Shown: positions 8,274 through 17,532, numbered from the stretch's first letter. The stretch is DNA of 64,000 nucleotides from Desulfoluna butyratoxydans (GCF_900699765.1 NZ_CAADHO010000007.1:186001-250000), one strand, 5' to 3'. Program-made: numbers and translations. The notes: a model not told the origin generated them from the sequence alone.

Positions 8274-10352
8274 ATGTCTGAAAAACCTGTGATGAGCCTG
8301 GATGACCTCCTTATAAACGACTGCGCAAGACAGATCATTGACGGAGACAGCCTGGATGTCATGGAACGACGAGCCTACACCCCGCCCCGGTGCGAGGTGT
8401 TTGAAAACGGGCCCACCGCCCTGGAACCCCAGAACCAGTACCGGTTTGACATCAACAAGGCGGCGAGTGAGCAGTTGCCGCACCTGATTGACAACCGCGT
8501 GGAGAAGGTGGTGCCGGCATCCGGTGGCGAGGTTGAAGGGTACGCCCGTCCCAGGACCATCGGTATTGTCTTTTCCGGTGGGCCGGCCCCCGGGGGCCAC
8601 AACGTCATTGCCGGGCTGTACGACGCCGCCAAAAAAGCGAACCCCGAAAACCGGGTTTACGGCTTCATCCTCGGACAGGACGGGATCATTGAGGGCAATG
8701 TCTGCGAGCTTACCGACGAGAGGGTGAACAAGTATCGGAACCTGGGCGGCTTCTGCATGATCAAGACCGGCCGTACCAAGATCGACACCCGCACCAAGAT
8801 GCGCCTGTCCATCGCCACCTGCAAGAAGCTGGGCCTTGATGCCCTGGTGGTGGTGGGGGGCGACGACTCCAACACCAATGCTGCCTTCATGGCCGAGGCC
8901 ATGATCGATGAAGGCATCCAGGTGATCGGGGTGCCCAAGACCATTGACGGTGACATCCAGGTTAAAGATGCCGACGGCAAGAGCCTGTGCGCCATCTCCT
9001 TCGGCTTCCACAGCGCGGCCCGCTCCTTTGCCCGGAACATCGGTGATCTCTGCACCGACGGCAGCTCCGATGTCAAGTACTGGCACTTCTGCAAGGTCAT
9101 GGGCCGTGTGGCCAGTCATCTTGCTCTGGAGGTGGCCCTTCAGACCCACGCCAACCTGACCCTCATCGGTGAGGACCTGGCCGAGTACGTGGATCACGAC
9201 CGTGTTGAAAAAGCACGCGCCGAAGGCACCGTGGATTACACCGCCTACGGCATGACCCTTCGCCATCTTTCCCGCGTGGTGTGCGACGCCATTGTCCGCC
9301 GCGCTGCCGTGGGGAAAAACTACGGGGTGGTGGTGATCCCCGAAGGGGTCCTGGAGTTCATCAACGAGGTCCAGGTCTTTATCATCAAGCTCAACACCAT
9401 CATCTCCGAATACAACGACGTCCACGACACCGACTTCCATTCGGATTTCATCAGCCTGGACGCCAAGCTTGAATACCTGAGGCGTCTGGTGAGGGGGATC
9501 CGCAAGACCGGCCCCGCGACTATCTGGAACGCCCGGGACGACGAGCTTTTCAGCGATATCCCCGAGTTTTTCAAGGCCGGTCTCCTCATGGAGCGGGACA
9601 GCCACGGCAACTTCCAGTTCTCCCAGGTGGAGACCGACCGGGTGATCCTGGAGCTTGTCAAGGACTACCTGGGCATCCTCAAGGAGAAGGGGCGCTACAA
9701 GGTGGGCATTGAAGACTCCTATTTCAGCAATACGCTTGCCCGTGCCGGCCTCAGCGATGAATCCTACGGGCCCGTGCTGTTCCGAAACTACGGGGTGGGG
9801 CATTTCCTCCTCGTTAAGGAGGAGCTGATCTCCCTGAAGACCCTGAAGCAGGCCCTGGTGAGGGCGGAACTTCTGGAGGAAGAAGATCCGGTACCCGCAG
9901 CCATCGTGAAGATCTACGAAAAATCCGTTCCCAAGCTCAAGGTCCAGACCCATTTTTACGGCTACGACGGCCGGGGCTCGGATCCCACCAAGTTCGACTG
10001 CACCTATACCTATAACCTGGGCATGACCGCCTTCAGCCTCATTGCCGGGGGCAGCACCGGGCAGATGGTGGGCATCCGGAACCTGGAGAAGCCCTTTGAG
10101 GAGTGGGAGCCCATCGGGATCCCCGTTGCTCCCCTCATGCACCTGGAGGAGCGTGGCGGAAAAATGAAGCTGGTACTGGAAAAGAGCGTGGTGGAGCTGG
10201 ACTCCAATGCCTTTCGCCTGGTCAAGGCCATGCGGGAGAAATGGATGGCCGCCAGCACCGGTCCGGATCCGTACCGAAAGCCCGGGGCCATTCGGTTCAG
10301 GGGGGAGCTGGAAGAAGACAAGCCCATGACCCTCAGCCTGAACTCCCTGTAG
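8274..10352 (+). CDS. pfp: Pyrophosphate-dependent 6-phosphofructokinase, long type
   Basis: Reversible phosphorylation of fructose 6-phosphate using pyrophosphate, replacing ATP-PFK and also allowing gluconeogenic flow. The 692-residue protein carries the phosphofructokinase marks GGPAPGGHN (residues 102-110), VVGGDDSNTN and GVPKTIDGDI. A GGDD in place of GGDG and the PKTIDGD lysine mark the PPi-using type. It has an N-terminal extension of about 95 residues, as in long bacterial and plant PFPs. An upstream in-frame start at 8169 overlaps the leader hairpin and lacks a ribosome site; the ATG at 8274 has GGAG seven bases upstream. Single gene with its own leader and terminator. Confidence 0.93.
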   Translation: MSEKPVMSLDDLLINDCARQIIDGDSLDVMERRAYTPPRCEVFENGPTALEPQNQYRFDINKAASEQLPHLIDNRVEKVVPASGGEVEGYARPRTIGIVFSGGPAPGGHNVIAGLYDAAKKANPENRVYGFILGQDGIIEGNVCELTDERVNKYRNLGGFCMIKTGRTKIDTRTKMRLSIATCKKLGLDALVVVGGDDSNTNAAFMAEAMIDEGIQVIGVPKTIDGDIQVKDADGKSLCAISFGFHSAARSFARNIGDLCTDGSSDVKYWHFCKVMGRVASHLALEVALQTHANLTLIGEDLAEYVDHDRVEKARAEGTVDYTAYGMTLRHLSRVVCDAIVRRAAVGKNYGVVVIPEGVLEFINEVQVFIIKLNTIISEYNDVHDTDFHSDFISLDAKLEYLRRLVRGIRKTGPATIWNARDDELFSDIPEFFKAGLLMERDSHGNFQFSQVETDRVILELVKDYLGILKEKGRYKVGIEDSYFSNTLARAGLSDESYGPVLFRNYGVGHFLLVKEELISLKTLKQALVRAELLEEEDPVPAAIVKIYEKSVPKLKVQTHFYGYDGRGSDPTKFDCTYTYNLGMTAFSLIAGGSTGQMVGIRNLEKPFEEWEPIGIPVAPLMHLEERGGKMKLVLEKSVVELDSNAFRLVKAMREKWMAASTGPDPYRKPGAIRFRGELEEDKPMTLSLNSL

Positions 10353-10433
10353 CCCGGGGCGTTGCCATAGAAGAACGATGCCTTCGGCGGCCCTGCGGGG
10401 TGTCGGTGGCATGGCCTGTATGAATGATAAGAA

Positions 10434-10470
10434 AGCCCCTGGAGCCGGTTTGGTTTCAGGGGCTTTTTTT
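10434..10470 (+). terminator. Rho-independent terminator of pfp
   Basis: AGCCCCTG and CAGGGGCT form a perfect eight-base stem around a 15-base loop, followed by seven T residues. From here to the candidate promoter at 10712 I see no gene or repeat. Confidence 0.9.
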
Positions 10471-10711
10471 GTATGGCGGAGAATTGCTTTCTCCAACGCT
10501 TTGGGAAGATAAAGGACGATGTCGGTTTTCCTTGGGTTTTGTTCCTGGAATTCCTGACTGAGTCAAGGGAATTGTTACCGGGGGATCGTCGCTTTCCACG
10601 GGGGAGAGCACGGAGGCGCGGCCCTGGTTTTGCAAAGGGGGTGTTGGTTTCGGAAAATGGAGCGGCAGGATGTTTAACAATACGAAAGCAGCCCGGGTCC
10701 GAGCTTTATTC

Positions 10712-10740
10712 TTGACATTTTTCCGGGGGCTTTATAGATT
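10712..10740 (+). promoter_or_regulatory. Candidate sigma-70 promoter for the pxp operon
   Basis: A consensus TTGACA at 10712-10717 with a 17-base spacer to TAGATT (10735-10740), or a 15-base spacer to TATAGA. An AT-rich tract follows at 10752-10773. The start codon of pxpA is 230 bases further on. Confidence 0.5.
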
Positions 10741-10969
10741 CCGTCTTACTAAAATCGATAAATATATATAAAAACAGTAGACGATTCCTTATCCCGTGCT
10801 TTCGCATTGTTTGATCTGTTTTAACGTGCTGGCATGGGTTTTGTGCGTTTGTCGTGCGAAATAAGGCATTCTGATCCCGCTCGGGTGGGGCCTGCTGTTT
10901 TTCATGATTTCACTATATTGTGCTGTCTGATCCGGTTCTGCCGGGTGGGCAGGCAGGAGCGACACCCCC

Positions 10970-11734
10970 ATGAAATCCATTGATCTGAACTGCGACATGG
11001 GCGAGAGCTTTGGCTCGTATCGCATCGGGGCCGACGAAGCGGTCATGCCCCATATTACATCGGCAAACATCGCTTGCGGCTGGCACGCCGGGGACCCGTC
11101 CGTCATGGAACGAACCGTCCGGATGGCTGTGGAACAGGGCGTCAAGACCGGAGCCCACCCCGGGTATCCCGACCCCATGGGGTTCGGGCGGCGTTTTATG
11201 GAGCTTTCCTTTGAGGAACTTCGCAACGCCATTGTCTATCAGGTGGGTGCGTTACGGGGCTTTTGCTCCACCCACGGAATCGATATCAGCCATGTGAAAC
11301 CCCACGGCGCCCTTTACAACAACGCCATGGTCGACGAGACCGTGGCCCGGGGCATTGCCGAGGGCGTGGCCTCCATTGATACGGCCATTCCCGTTTTTGT
11401 CCTGGCCGGAAAAAAGGGGCAGAACATGGCCCGCATCTGCCGCGAGAACGGTCTGCGCGTGGTTTTTGAAGCCTTTCCCGACAGGGCGTACACCCCGGAA
11501 GGGAACCTGGCGCCGCGTAGTATGGAAGGGGCGGTGAAGACCGATCCTTCGGAGATCGCCGAGCGGGCCCTGATGATGGCCGAGGAGCAGCGGGTGGTGG
11601 ACACCGACGGCAACACCATCGAGATTGAAGCAGAGACCCTCTGCCTTCACGGGGACACGCCCGAAGCGGCAACCCTGGTGCGCTCCATTCGCAGCACCCT
11701 TGAAACATCCGGAGTGATCGTAAAAGCAGTATGA
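10970..11734 (+). CDS. pxpA: 5-oxoprolinase subunit A (LamB/YcsF family)
   Basis: First subunit of the three-part ATP-dependent 5-oxoprolinase that opens 5-oxo-L-proline to L-glutamate. The 254-residue sequence is a full-length LamB/YcsF protein: it begins MKSIDLNCDMGESFGSY and has ITSANIACGWHAGDP, GAHPGYPD and KPHGALYNN, the expected metal and substrate regions. The stop overlaps the start of pxpB by four bases (ATGA), as usual for a translationally coupled complex. Downstream are pxpB, pxpC and a TRAP transporter. AGGAG lies about ten bases before the ATG. Confidence 0.95.
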   Translation: MKSIDLNCDMGESFGSYRIGADEAVMPHITSANIACGWHAGDPSVMERTVRMAVEQGVKTGAHPGYPDPMGFGRRFMELSFEELRNAIVYQVGALRGFCSTHGIDISHVKPHGALYNNAMVDETVARGIAEGVASIDTAIPVFVLAGKKGQNMARICRENGLRVVFEAFPDRAYTPEGNLAPRSMEGAVKTDPSEIAERALMMAEEQRVVDTDGNTIEIEAETLCLHGDTPEAATLVRSIRSTLETSGVIVKAV

Positions 11735-12462
11735 GTACGTGTGAAGATACCCAGCCCGACGGGCTGCTGAAGGAACCGATTATCCGGTGCGTGGGGGACC
11801 GGGGGCTTCTCATGGAGCTCTCCGCCACCATCAACCCGGAGGCCAGCCAGAAGATCCGGGCCCTGTGCGGGTCCCTTGCCATCTGTGCGCCGGTGGGCGT
11901 GGTGGAGGTGATTCCCACCTACCGATCGCTGATCGTCTCTTATGACCCTGTGAAAACAGGCCCTGAGCTCCTTGAGAGATACCTCAGGGCCCTTGATGAA
12001 CGGATGGGGGAAACCGAAACCCTTGAGCCCAGAGTGGTGGAGGTTCCGGTGTGTTACGGCGGTGATTTCGGGGAGGACCTTGCCTACGTGGCATCCCACA
12101 ACGGGCTTTCCGAGGAGGAGGTGATCCGGATTCACGCCGAGCCTCTCTACCCTGTCTACATGCTGGGGTTTACGCCGGGGTTTCCCTATCTGGGGGGGCT
12201 TTCCGAGACGATCCACACACCGCGCCTGGCCACGCCCCGCACCAGGGTACCGGCAGGGTCCGTGGGGATCGCCAACAACCAGACCGGGATCTACCCCATG
12301 GAGAGCCCCGGGGGGTGGCAGCTCATCGGCCGGTGCCCCATTCGTCTCTTTGACCCGAACCGGAGGGACCCCTTTTACATCAAAGCGGGGGACCTGTTGC
12401 GGTTTGTCCCTGTCTCCGCAGAGGCATTTGCGGCCATGGAAGCCGGGGAGGTGAGGGCATGA
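11731..12462 (+). CDS. pxpB: 5-oxoprolinase subunit B (KipI family)
   Basis: Allophanate hydrolase subunit 1/KipI-like subunit of the PxpABC 5-oxoprolinase, working with PxpC. Marks are GDRGLLMEL near the N terminus, GFTPGFPYLGGL around residue 148, and RVPAGSVGIANNQTGIYP followed by SPGGWQLIG. The length of 243 residues is normal. In Bacillus the homologue KipI was first described as a sporulation-kinase inhibitor, but the A-B-C gene order here points to the enzyme. It overlaps both neighbours by four bases. Confidence 0.94.
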   Translation: MSTCEDTQPDGLLKEPIIRCVGDRGLLMELSATINPEASQKIRALCGSLAICAPVGVVEVIPTYRSLIVSYDPVKTGPELLERYLRALDERMGETETLEPRVVEVPVCYGGDFGEDLAYVASHNGLSEEEVIRIHAEPLYPVYMLGFTPGFPYLGGLSETIHTPRLATPRTRVPAGSVGIANNQTGIYPMESPGGWQLIGRCPIRLFDPNRRDPFYIKAGDLLRFVPVSAEAFAAMEAGEVRA

Positions 12463-13418
12463 GTACTTCCGTTGAAGTTTTCCGCGTCAAGGAGCCCGGT
12501 CCCATGACCACGGTTCAGGATCTGGGGCGATACGGATATCAGCGCTTCGGCGTGCCGCCTTCAGGGGCTCTGGACACCCGCGCGGCGGTGTTGGCCAACC
12601 TTCTGGTGGGCAACCCGGACGGTGCCGCTCTTTTGGAGATGACCTTCTGCGGTGCCACCCTGGAGATTCTTTCTCCCTGCACCCTGGCCCTGTGCGGGGC
12701 CACCATGGACGTGAAGGTCAACGGTGCCTCCGTGCCCTGCTGGCGATCCTTTGCTGTTTCGTCCGGCGATGTGGTGGCTGTGGGCATGGCCTCTTCGGGC
12801 TGCCGGGGGTACCTGGCTGTCTCCGGGGGTATTGACGTGCCTGAGGTCATGGGCAGCCGCAGCTGCTATGTGGGGGGCAAGTTCGGGGGATACGAAGGCC
12901 GGGTCCTGGCCCATGGGGACATGATCTGCGGGTTTGTTCCCGGGGCGAAGGTGCCCCTGCGGCAGATTCCCGAGGCCTTCAGACCCGTATACGGCTCCTC
13001 CATTGAACTTCGGGCGGTGGCCGGGCCCCAGGACGACTTTTTTGATGAGGGGCTGTCCCTGTTTTTCAGCCGGGAGTTTACCGTCACCAACCAGGCAAAC
13101 CGCATGGGGTATCGACTGGAAGGCCCCAAGGTGATCCGAAAGGAGGGGATGCCCAAGAGCATCATCTCCGAGCCCAGCCTTCCGGGTGGCGTCCAGGTGC
13201 CCGAAGGGGGCGACCCCATTATCCTGCTCCGGGAGCAGACCGTGGGGGGGTACGCCAAGATCGCTTCGGTGATCTCCGACGACATTTCCCGGGTGGCCCA
13301 GGCGCTGCCCGGACAGACCATCCGATTTCAGAGAGTTTTCGTGGAGGAGGCCCACAGAATCACCGTGGCTCGCCACGAGAAGCTCTTGACCCTCAAGGGA
13401 ATGGATTTGGCCCTGTAA
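12459..13418 (+). CDS. pxpC: 5-oxoprolinase subunit C (KipA family, biotin-independent)
   Basis: Allophanate hydrolase subunit 2/KipA-like partner of PxpB. The N terminus has the family block GPMTTVQDLGRYGYQRFGVP and PPSGALD; later come NRMGYRLEGP and EPSLPGGVQVPEGGDPI, all typical. 319 residues, normal length. The four-base overlap with pxpB indicates a coupled operon. A hairpin and a 127-base gap separate it from the TRAP transporter genes on the same strand. Confidence 0.94.
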   Translation: MSTSVEVFRVKEPGPMTTVQDLGRYGYQRFGVPPSGALDTRAAVLANLLVGNPDGAALLEMTFCGATLEILSPCTLALCGATMDVKVNGASVPCWRSFAVSSGDVVAVGMASSGCRGYLAVSGGIDVPEVMGSRSCYVGGKFGGYEGRVLAHGDMICGFVPGAKVPLRQIPEAFRPVYGSSIELRAVAGPQDDFFDEGLSLFFSREFTVTNQANRMGYRLEGPKVIRKEGMPKSIISEPSLPGGVQVPEGGDPIILLREQTVGGYAKIASVISDDISRVAQALPGQTIRFQRVFVEEAHRITVARHEKLLTLKGMDLAL

Positions 13419-13424
13419 CGGGGC

Positions 13425-13458
13425 GGGCTCGGGACAGGCGATAACAAGCCCCGAGCCC
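13425..13458 (+). other. Intercistronic stem-loop between pxpC and dctP
   Basis: GGGCTCGGG and CCCGAGCCC form a perfect nine-base stem with a 16-base loop just after pxpC. No T-run follows, so it is more likely a processing or transcript-stability element separating enzyme and transporter messages than a strong terminator. Confidence 0.6.
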
Positions 13459-13545
13459 TGTGTGACCGTAGTCGATGCATAAGCCAAGGCAGTGCATCGG
13501 GAAGAATGAACCCATTAAACTGAGCATTTAAGGAGTGTTTGATTC

Positions 13546-14526
13546 ATGAAGAGTATAAAGACACTGTTTGTTGTGACGATTCTCGTCCTTTTTACCGGCA
13601 GCGCTGCCATGGCCGAAGCCATGAAGCTGGATTTAAACGCCGTCTACGGCGCCACCAGCTTCCATACCCAGGGTGCCATGGATTTTGCCAAGCGTGTTGA
13701 AGCCCACTCCAACGGTTCTGTTCTCATCACGGTTCATCCCGGCGGCAGCCTTGGTTTTAAGGGACCCGAGCTTTTGAAGGTGGTCAAGGACGGCCAGGTT
13801 CCCATGTCCGACATCCTCATGGGTGTCGTGGCCGGCAGCGCCCATGTGTTCGGCGTCAGCTCCCTGCCCCGTCTGGTCAAGTCCTATGACGAAGCCAAGG
13901 CCCTGTATGCAGACTGCAAGCCCCTCTATGAAAAATCCGCCCGCAGGTGGAACCAGAAGCTCCTCTATGCCGCGCCCTGGCCCCCCAGCGGCCTGGTCAC
14001 CAAAAAAGCCATTGTCACCCGCGCCGATATTGACGGCATCAAGACCCGGACTTACGACAAGAACGGCGCCGAGTTCCTCCGCGCCCTGGGTGCCATGCCC
14101 CTGTCCATGCCCTGGGGCGAGGTGTACGCCTCCCTTCGTACCGGCATGATCGACTCGGTCCTGACATCTTCCGAATCCGCCAAGAATGGTAAATTCTGGG
14201 AAGTCCTCAGCCACTTTGAGCCCATCAACTACGCCTACCCCCTGAACATGGTCACCATCAACCTCGACTACTGGAACGCCCTGTCCAAGGACCAGCAGGC
14301 AGCCATGCTGAAAGCCGCGTCCGAAACCGAAGCAGCCCAGTGGGCGGCCTCTCAGGCACGAAGCGAAGAGGCCCTGAAGGCCATTGCCGCCGAGGGCATC
14401 ACCGTGACCCCCGAGAGCCCCGAGCTTACCGCCGAGCTGGATGCCGCCGCCCTGGCCATCCAGAAGAAGTTTCTCAAGAAGGCCAAAAAAGCCGAGAAGG
14501 CCCTTTTAAACACTTACATAAAGTAG
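13546..14526 (+). CDS. dctP: TRAP transporter substrate-binding protein DctP
   Basis: Periplasmic receptor of a tripartite ATP-independent transporter. It has a classic signal peptide (MKSIKTLFVVTILVLFTGS, cleavage after AMA) and a 300-residue mature DctP domain. Typical is the arginine-bearing stretch SLRTGMIDSVLTSSES, which positions a carboxylate substrate. AAGGAG precedes the ATG. It is co-directional with and directly downstream of pxpABC, so I infer that the substrate is 5-oxoproline or a related acid; pyroglutamate-binding DctP proteins are known from Bordetella. The sequence alone does not fix the ligand. Confidence 0.92.
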   Translation: MKSIKTLFVVTILVLFTGSAAMAEAMKLDLNAVYGATSFHTQGAMDFAKRVEAHSNGSVLITVHPGGSLGFKGPELLKVVKDGQVPMSDILMGVVAGSAHVFGVSSLPRLVKSYDEAKALYADCKPLYEKSARRWNQKLLYAAPWPPSGLVTKKAIVTRADIDGIKTRTYDKNGAEFLRALGAMPLSMPWGEVYASLRTGMIDSVLTSSESAKNGKFWEVLSHFEPINYAYPLNMVTINLDYWNALSKDQQAAMLKAASETEAAQWAASQARSEEALKAIAAEGITVTPESPELTAELDAAALAIQKKFLKKAKKAEKALLNTYIK

Positions 14527-14529
14527 ACC

Positions 14530-15021
14530 ATGAAAAAACTCATCTCACTCAGTGATGCGTGCTCCAAGGCCGGGGGCTATGTCTCCGGCCTGTTCATGCT
14601 TCTCATCGTGGCGCTGATTACCGTGGAGATCTGTGCGAGGACCCTTTTTGACGCCTCCACCCTCATCGGTGACGAGTACAGTGCCTACTTTTTTGTTGTG
14701 GTGGTCATGATGGGGCTCTCTTTTTCCATGAAAGAGGGGGCCCACATCCGGATCTCCCTGTTGCGGGGTAAACTGCCCGAGCCGGCCCTTACGGTGCTGG
14801 ACCTGGCGGTTCTGGCCGGGGCCATTGCCCTTACCGGTTTTGCGCTTTACCATGCCGTTCTCATGACCTATGACGTCTGGGACCTGGGCATGACGGCCGA
14901 CTCCATCTCCGAAACCCCCATTTATATTCCCCAGCTGGTCATCCCGGTGGGCCTTTTGCAGCTGATCCTGCAGCTTACCGGTGATTTTTTGAGGAGGTTG
15001 TCATCGTTTCAGATCCGCTAA
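14530..15021 (+). CDS. dctQ: TRAP transporter small permease DctQ
   Basis: Small inner-membrane subunit of the TRAP transporter, 163 residues with four membrane segments (about residues 17-38, 50-70, 88-110 and 132-155). The DctQ-like block DEYSAYFFVVVVMMGLSFSM is present. It starts three bases after the dctP stop and runs into the region where the DctM message begins, with AGGAGG inside its last codons. It works only with DctM and DctP. Confidence 0.93.
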   Translation: MKKLISLSDACSKAGGYVSGLFMLLIVALITVEICARTLFDASTLIGDEYSAYFFVVVVMMGLSFSMKEGAHIRISLLRGKLPEPALTVLDLAVLAGAIALTGFALYHAVLMTYDVWDLGMTADSISETPIYIPQLVIPVGLLQLILQLTGDFLRRLSSFQIR

Positions 15022-15032
15022 TTCTAACCTTT

Positions 15033-16337
15033 TTGCTGTTCGGGGTGATGTTTCTGCTCCTGTTGTCCGGCCTCTGGATCGGCTTTTCCCTTATGGGGGC
15101 CGGGGTGATGGGGATGTTGATGTTCAAACTCAACCTGCCCCCCACCATTTCAGTCTGGGACAAGATCGGCGGCCTTCTGGCCAACTCCATCTGGAACAGC
15201 ACCAACTCCTGGTCCCTGACGGCCCTGCCGCTTTTTATCCTCATGGGGGAGATTCTTTACCGTACCCAGATCTCCACCCGGCTGCTGAACGGCCTTCAGC
15301 CCTGGCTGGCAGGGATTCCCGGCCGCCTGCTCCACATCAACGTGGTGGCCTGCTCCTTATTTGCCGCGGTGTCTGGGTCCAGTGCCGCCACCACGGCCAC
15401 CGTGGGGAAGATCACCCTGGATGAGCTCTCCAAGAGGGGCTACGACCGCAGCATCGCCATCGGCTCTCTGGCAGGGGCCGGGACCCTGGGGTTTCTCATC
15501 CCGCCCAGCCTGATCATGATTATCTACGGGATCCTTTCAGATACCTCCATCGGCAAGCTCTTCATTGCCGGGGTCATTCCCGGCCTGTGCCTGGCATCGG
15601 CCTACGCCGCCTATATCATGGTGCGCGCCATGATGGACCCCAACGTCATGCCGAAAGAAGAGGAGAGCCACACCTTCAAAGAGAAGATCGCGGCCTCCCG
15701 GGAGCTGTTTCCCGTGCTTCTGCTCATCATCGTGGTGTTAGGCGGAATCTACATGGGGATCACCACCCCCACGGAGGCGGCTGCCATCGGTGTGGTGGGG
15801 GCCCTGATCCTTGCGGTGTGGTTTAAGAACCTGACCGTGGAAAACTTTCGGGAGGCGGTGCTCTCCGCCGTGAAGACCACCTCCATGATCTCTTTTATCA
15901 TCGTGGGAGCGGCCTTTCTCTCCCAGGTGGTGGGGTTTGTGGGCATTGCCCGTGCCTTGAGTCTTTACATCACGGGTCTGGGGCTCTCTCCCTATGTGCT
16001 GATCTTTGTCATCGCCATCATGTACCTCTTCCTGGGCATGATCCTGGACGGGATCTCCATTGTGGTGATGACCCTTCCCATCGTGCTGCCCATTGTGGTG
16101 GCCGCAGGGTTTCACCCCCTGTGGTTCGGGATTTTTCTCGTTTTCATGGTGGAACTCTCCCAGATCACGCCCCCGGTGGGCTTCAGCATCTTTGTCATCG
16201 AAGGGATCTCAGGCGAGAAGGTGGGGGACATCCTCAAGGCCACCTTCCCCTTTTTCGTCATCATGATCCTTATGGTGATCGCCATTACGGCCTTCCCGGA
16301 CATTGTCTTCTACCTGCCCAACCAGATGGTGGACTAA
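15033..16337 (+). CDS. dctM: TRAP transporter large permease DctM
   Basis: Large sodium-coupled permease of the TRAP system, about 434 residues and 12 or more membrane segments, with family blocks SGSSAATTATVGKITLDEL, GTLGFLIPPSLIMIIYG and ELSQITPPVGFSIFVIEG. The start is odd. The only standard codon is TTG at 15033, which trims the first membrane helix and is 35 bases from the AGGAGG at 14992-14997. Residues SDPLILTFL encoded just upstream fit DctM N termini better, and would need initiation at ATC 15003 or GTT 15006. I list the TTG version as the conservative call. Confidence 0.92.
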   Translation: MLFGVMFLLLLSGLWIGFSLMGAGVMGMLMFKLNLPPTISVWDKIGGLLANSIWNSTNSWSLTALPLFILMGEILYRTQISTRLLNGLQPWLAGIPGRLLHINVVACSLFAAVSGSSAATTATVGKITLDELSKRGYDRSIAIGSLAGAGTLGFLIPPSLIMIIYGILSDTSIGKLFIAGVIPGLCLASAYAAYIMVRAMMDPNVMPKEEESHTFKEKIAASRELFPVLLLIIVVLGGIYMGITTPTEAAAIGVVGALILAVWFKNLTVENFREAVLSAVKTTSMISFIIVGAAFLSQVVGFVGIARALSLYITGLGLSPYVLIFVIAIMYLFLGMILDGISIVVMTLPIVLPIVVAAGFHPLWFGIFLVFMVELSQITPPVGFSIFVIEGISGEKVGDILKATFPFFVIMILMVIAITAFPDIVFYLPNQMVD

Positions 16338-16370
16338 CCGCAAAGGCAGTCTGGCTCTTTAAGAAATCAA

Positions 16371-16417
16371 AAGGGAGCGTTCCTGGTTTTCAAACCTGGG
16401 GGCGCTCCCTTTTTTTG
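16371..16417 (+). terminator. Terminator between dctM and the converging cassette
   Basis: AAGGGAGCG pairs with CGCTCCCTT around a 22-base loop, with seven T residues on the plus strand. It also lies three bases after the end of the minus-strand SGNH gene, and the A-rich side could help it work in that direction. Confidence 0.85.
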
Positions 16418-16419
16418 TG

Positions 16420-17532
16420 TCAGTGCTTTGAGGGGGTATTCAGGCAGGTTGAGGTCCGAACCATGAGGTCAGTCCGGATTTTCTCACAGCAGAGGTCGAT
16501 ATTCTTCCGGGTGAGCCTGATGCCGAACCCTTCCGGCATGGAAGGGGAGGGCCTTTCAAAGATCCTGTCCAGGATCAGGTTCCCCACCTCGGGTTTGTAG
16601 TGGCTGGCTTCAAAATACCACCGCATGCCATCCACCGAGGTTGTGTCGGGAAACGGCTCCGTTGTGATGGGGTTGTATCCGCAGAACTGCCATACCGCCA
16701 CATCGGATCGGTTTGCGCTGGGGCCCCCATGGGCGATGTCCACCACTTTTCGCATCCAGGTCTCAAAGTCGTCGTAGACGCCGCATGCCGCCATGCGATC
16801 CAGAATCTCTGCGTGAAAAGGGGACACAAAGAGGATGAGCCGGATATTCCGGGTCCGGCATTCGTTGACGATGCGCTCCAGATAGAACCAGCCCCTGCCC
16901 TGGTCCACGGGGACGGTTGACACCTCTCGAAAGGAGCGCTCGGCCTGGTCCAGATAAGATCGGTACTTTTCAGGTGGCTGTTGTTTGGGTGGGGTTGGCC
17001 TGAAGCCGTTGGACAGGACGCGGTGAGATTGAGACCATTTTTCTTTGTGGGTCGCCAGGGAATCTTTCAGGGTCTGGAAGCCCAGGGCGCTTTGCAGGGC
17101 ACTGACCGGTGTAAAATCATCGTTGGTTAAATCGTTTACTTTTCGTTCCATGGTAAAGTCCAGGCCGATGATGATGGTGGACAGTGTGTTTTTGTCCCAC
17201 ATGAACCGCAGCACCGTGTGCATGTTTTCCAGGCTGCACCCGGAAAAGGAAGCATTGTAGATGTTGCCGTCCGGTGCGGGGTAGTCTGGGTCAATACCCA
17301 TCCAGGCCCTGGAATTTCCCATGACCAATGTCTGATAGCCCCCATGGCGCACCCGGTTGATGGTGACGTTGGCCCAGGTCCTTCGGGATGGGAACACCAC
17401 CAGCCGCTTCTCATCAGCTCCTTTTATACCCATAAACACTTCATTGGGATCTGCCCGGAAGTTAACGGCTCCGATGCCCCCGAGAAAAAGGGCGGTGAGC
17501 AGGCACAGGCGTGTCAGGTAGGAGGTGAACAT
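16420..17532 (-). CDS. Exported SGNH-hydrolase-like protein, MBOAT partner
   Basis: 370-residue protein with an N-terminal signal anchor (MFTSYLTRLCLLTALFLGG) and an extracytoplasmic domain. VMGNSRAWMGIDP near residue 75 looks like the GxSR block that carries the serine of SGNH enzymes, and EASHYKPEVGN near residue 320 like the C-terminal histidine block. This layout recalls DltD and AlgX/AlgJ-type partners of MBOAT acyltransferases. I infer that it helps transfer an acyl group outside the membrane. The frame extends to 17586, but the ATG at 17532 has GAGG upstream and gives a clean signal sequence. It is the last gene of the six-gene cassette, 13 bases after the MBOAT gene. Confidence 0.75.
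   Translation of the reverse strand: MFTSYLTRLCLLTALFLGGIGAVNFRADPNEVFMGIKGADEKRLVVFPSRRTWANVTINRVRHGGYQTLVMGNSRAWMGIDPDYPAPDGNIYNASFSGCSLENMHTVLRFMWDKNTLSTIIIGLDFTMERKVNDLTNDDFTPVSALQSALGFQTLKDSLATHKEKWSQSHRVLSNGFRPTPPKQQPPEKYRSYLDQAERSFREVSTVPVDQGRGWFYLERIVNECRTRNIRLILFVSPFHAEILDRMAACGVYDDFETWMRKVVDIAHGGPSANRSDVAVWQFCGYNPITTEPFPDTTSVDGMRWYFEASHYKPEVGNLILDRIFERPSPSMPEGFGIRLTRKNIDLCCEKIRTDLMVRTSTCLNTPSKH

Noticed and set aside
8181..10496. 771-residue open frame on the minus strand
   Set aside because: Antisense to pfp in a high-GC gene. The translation is Gly/His/Val-rich without domains, and the plus-strand frame is an unmistakable phosphofructokinase.
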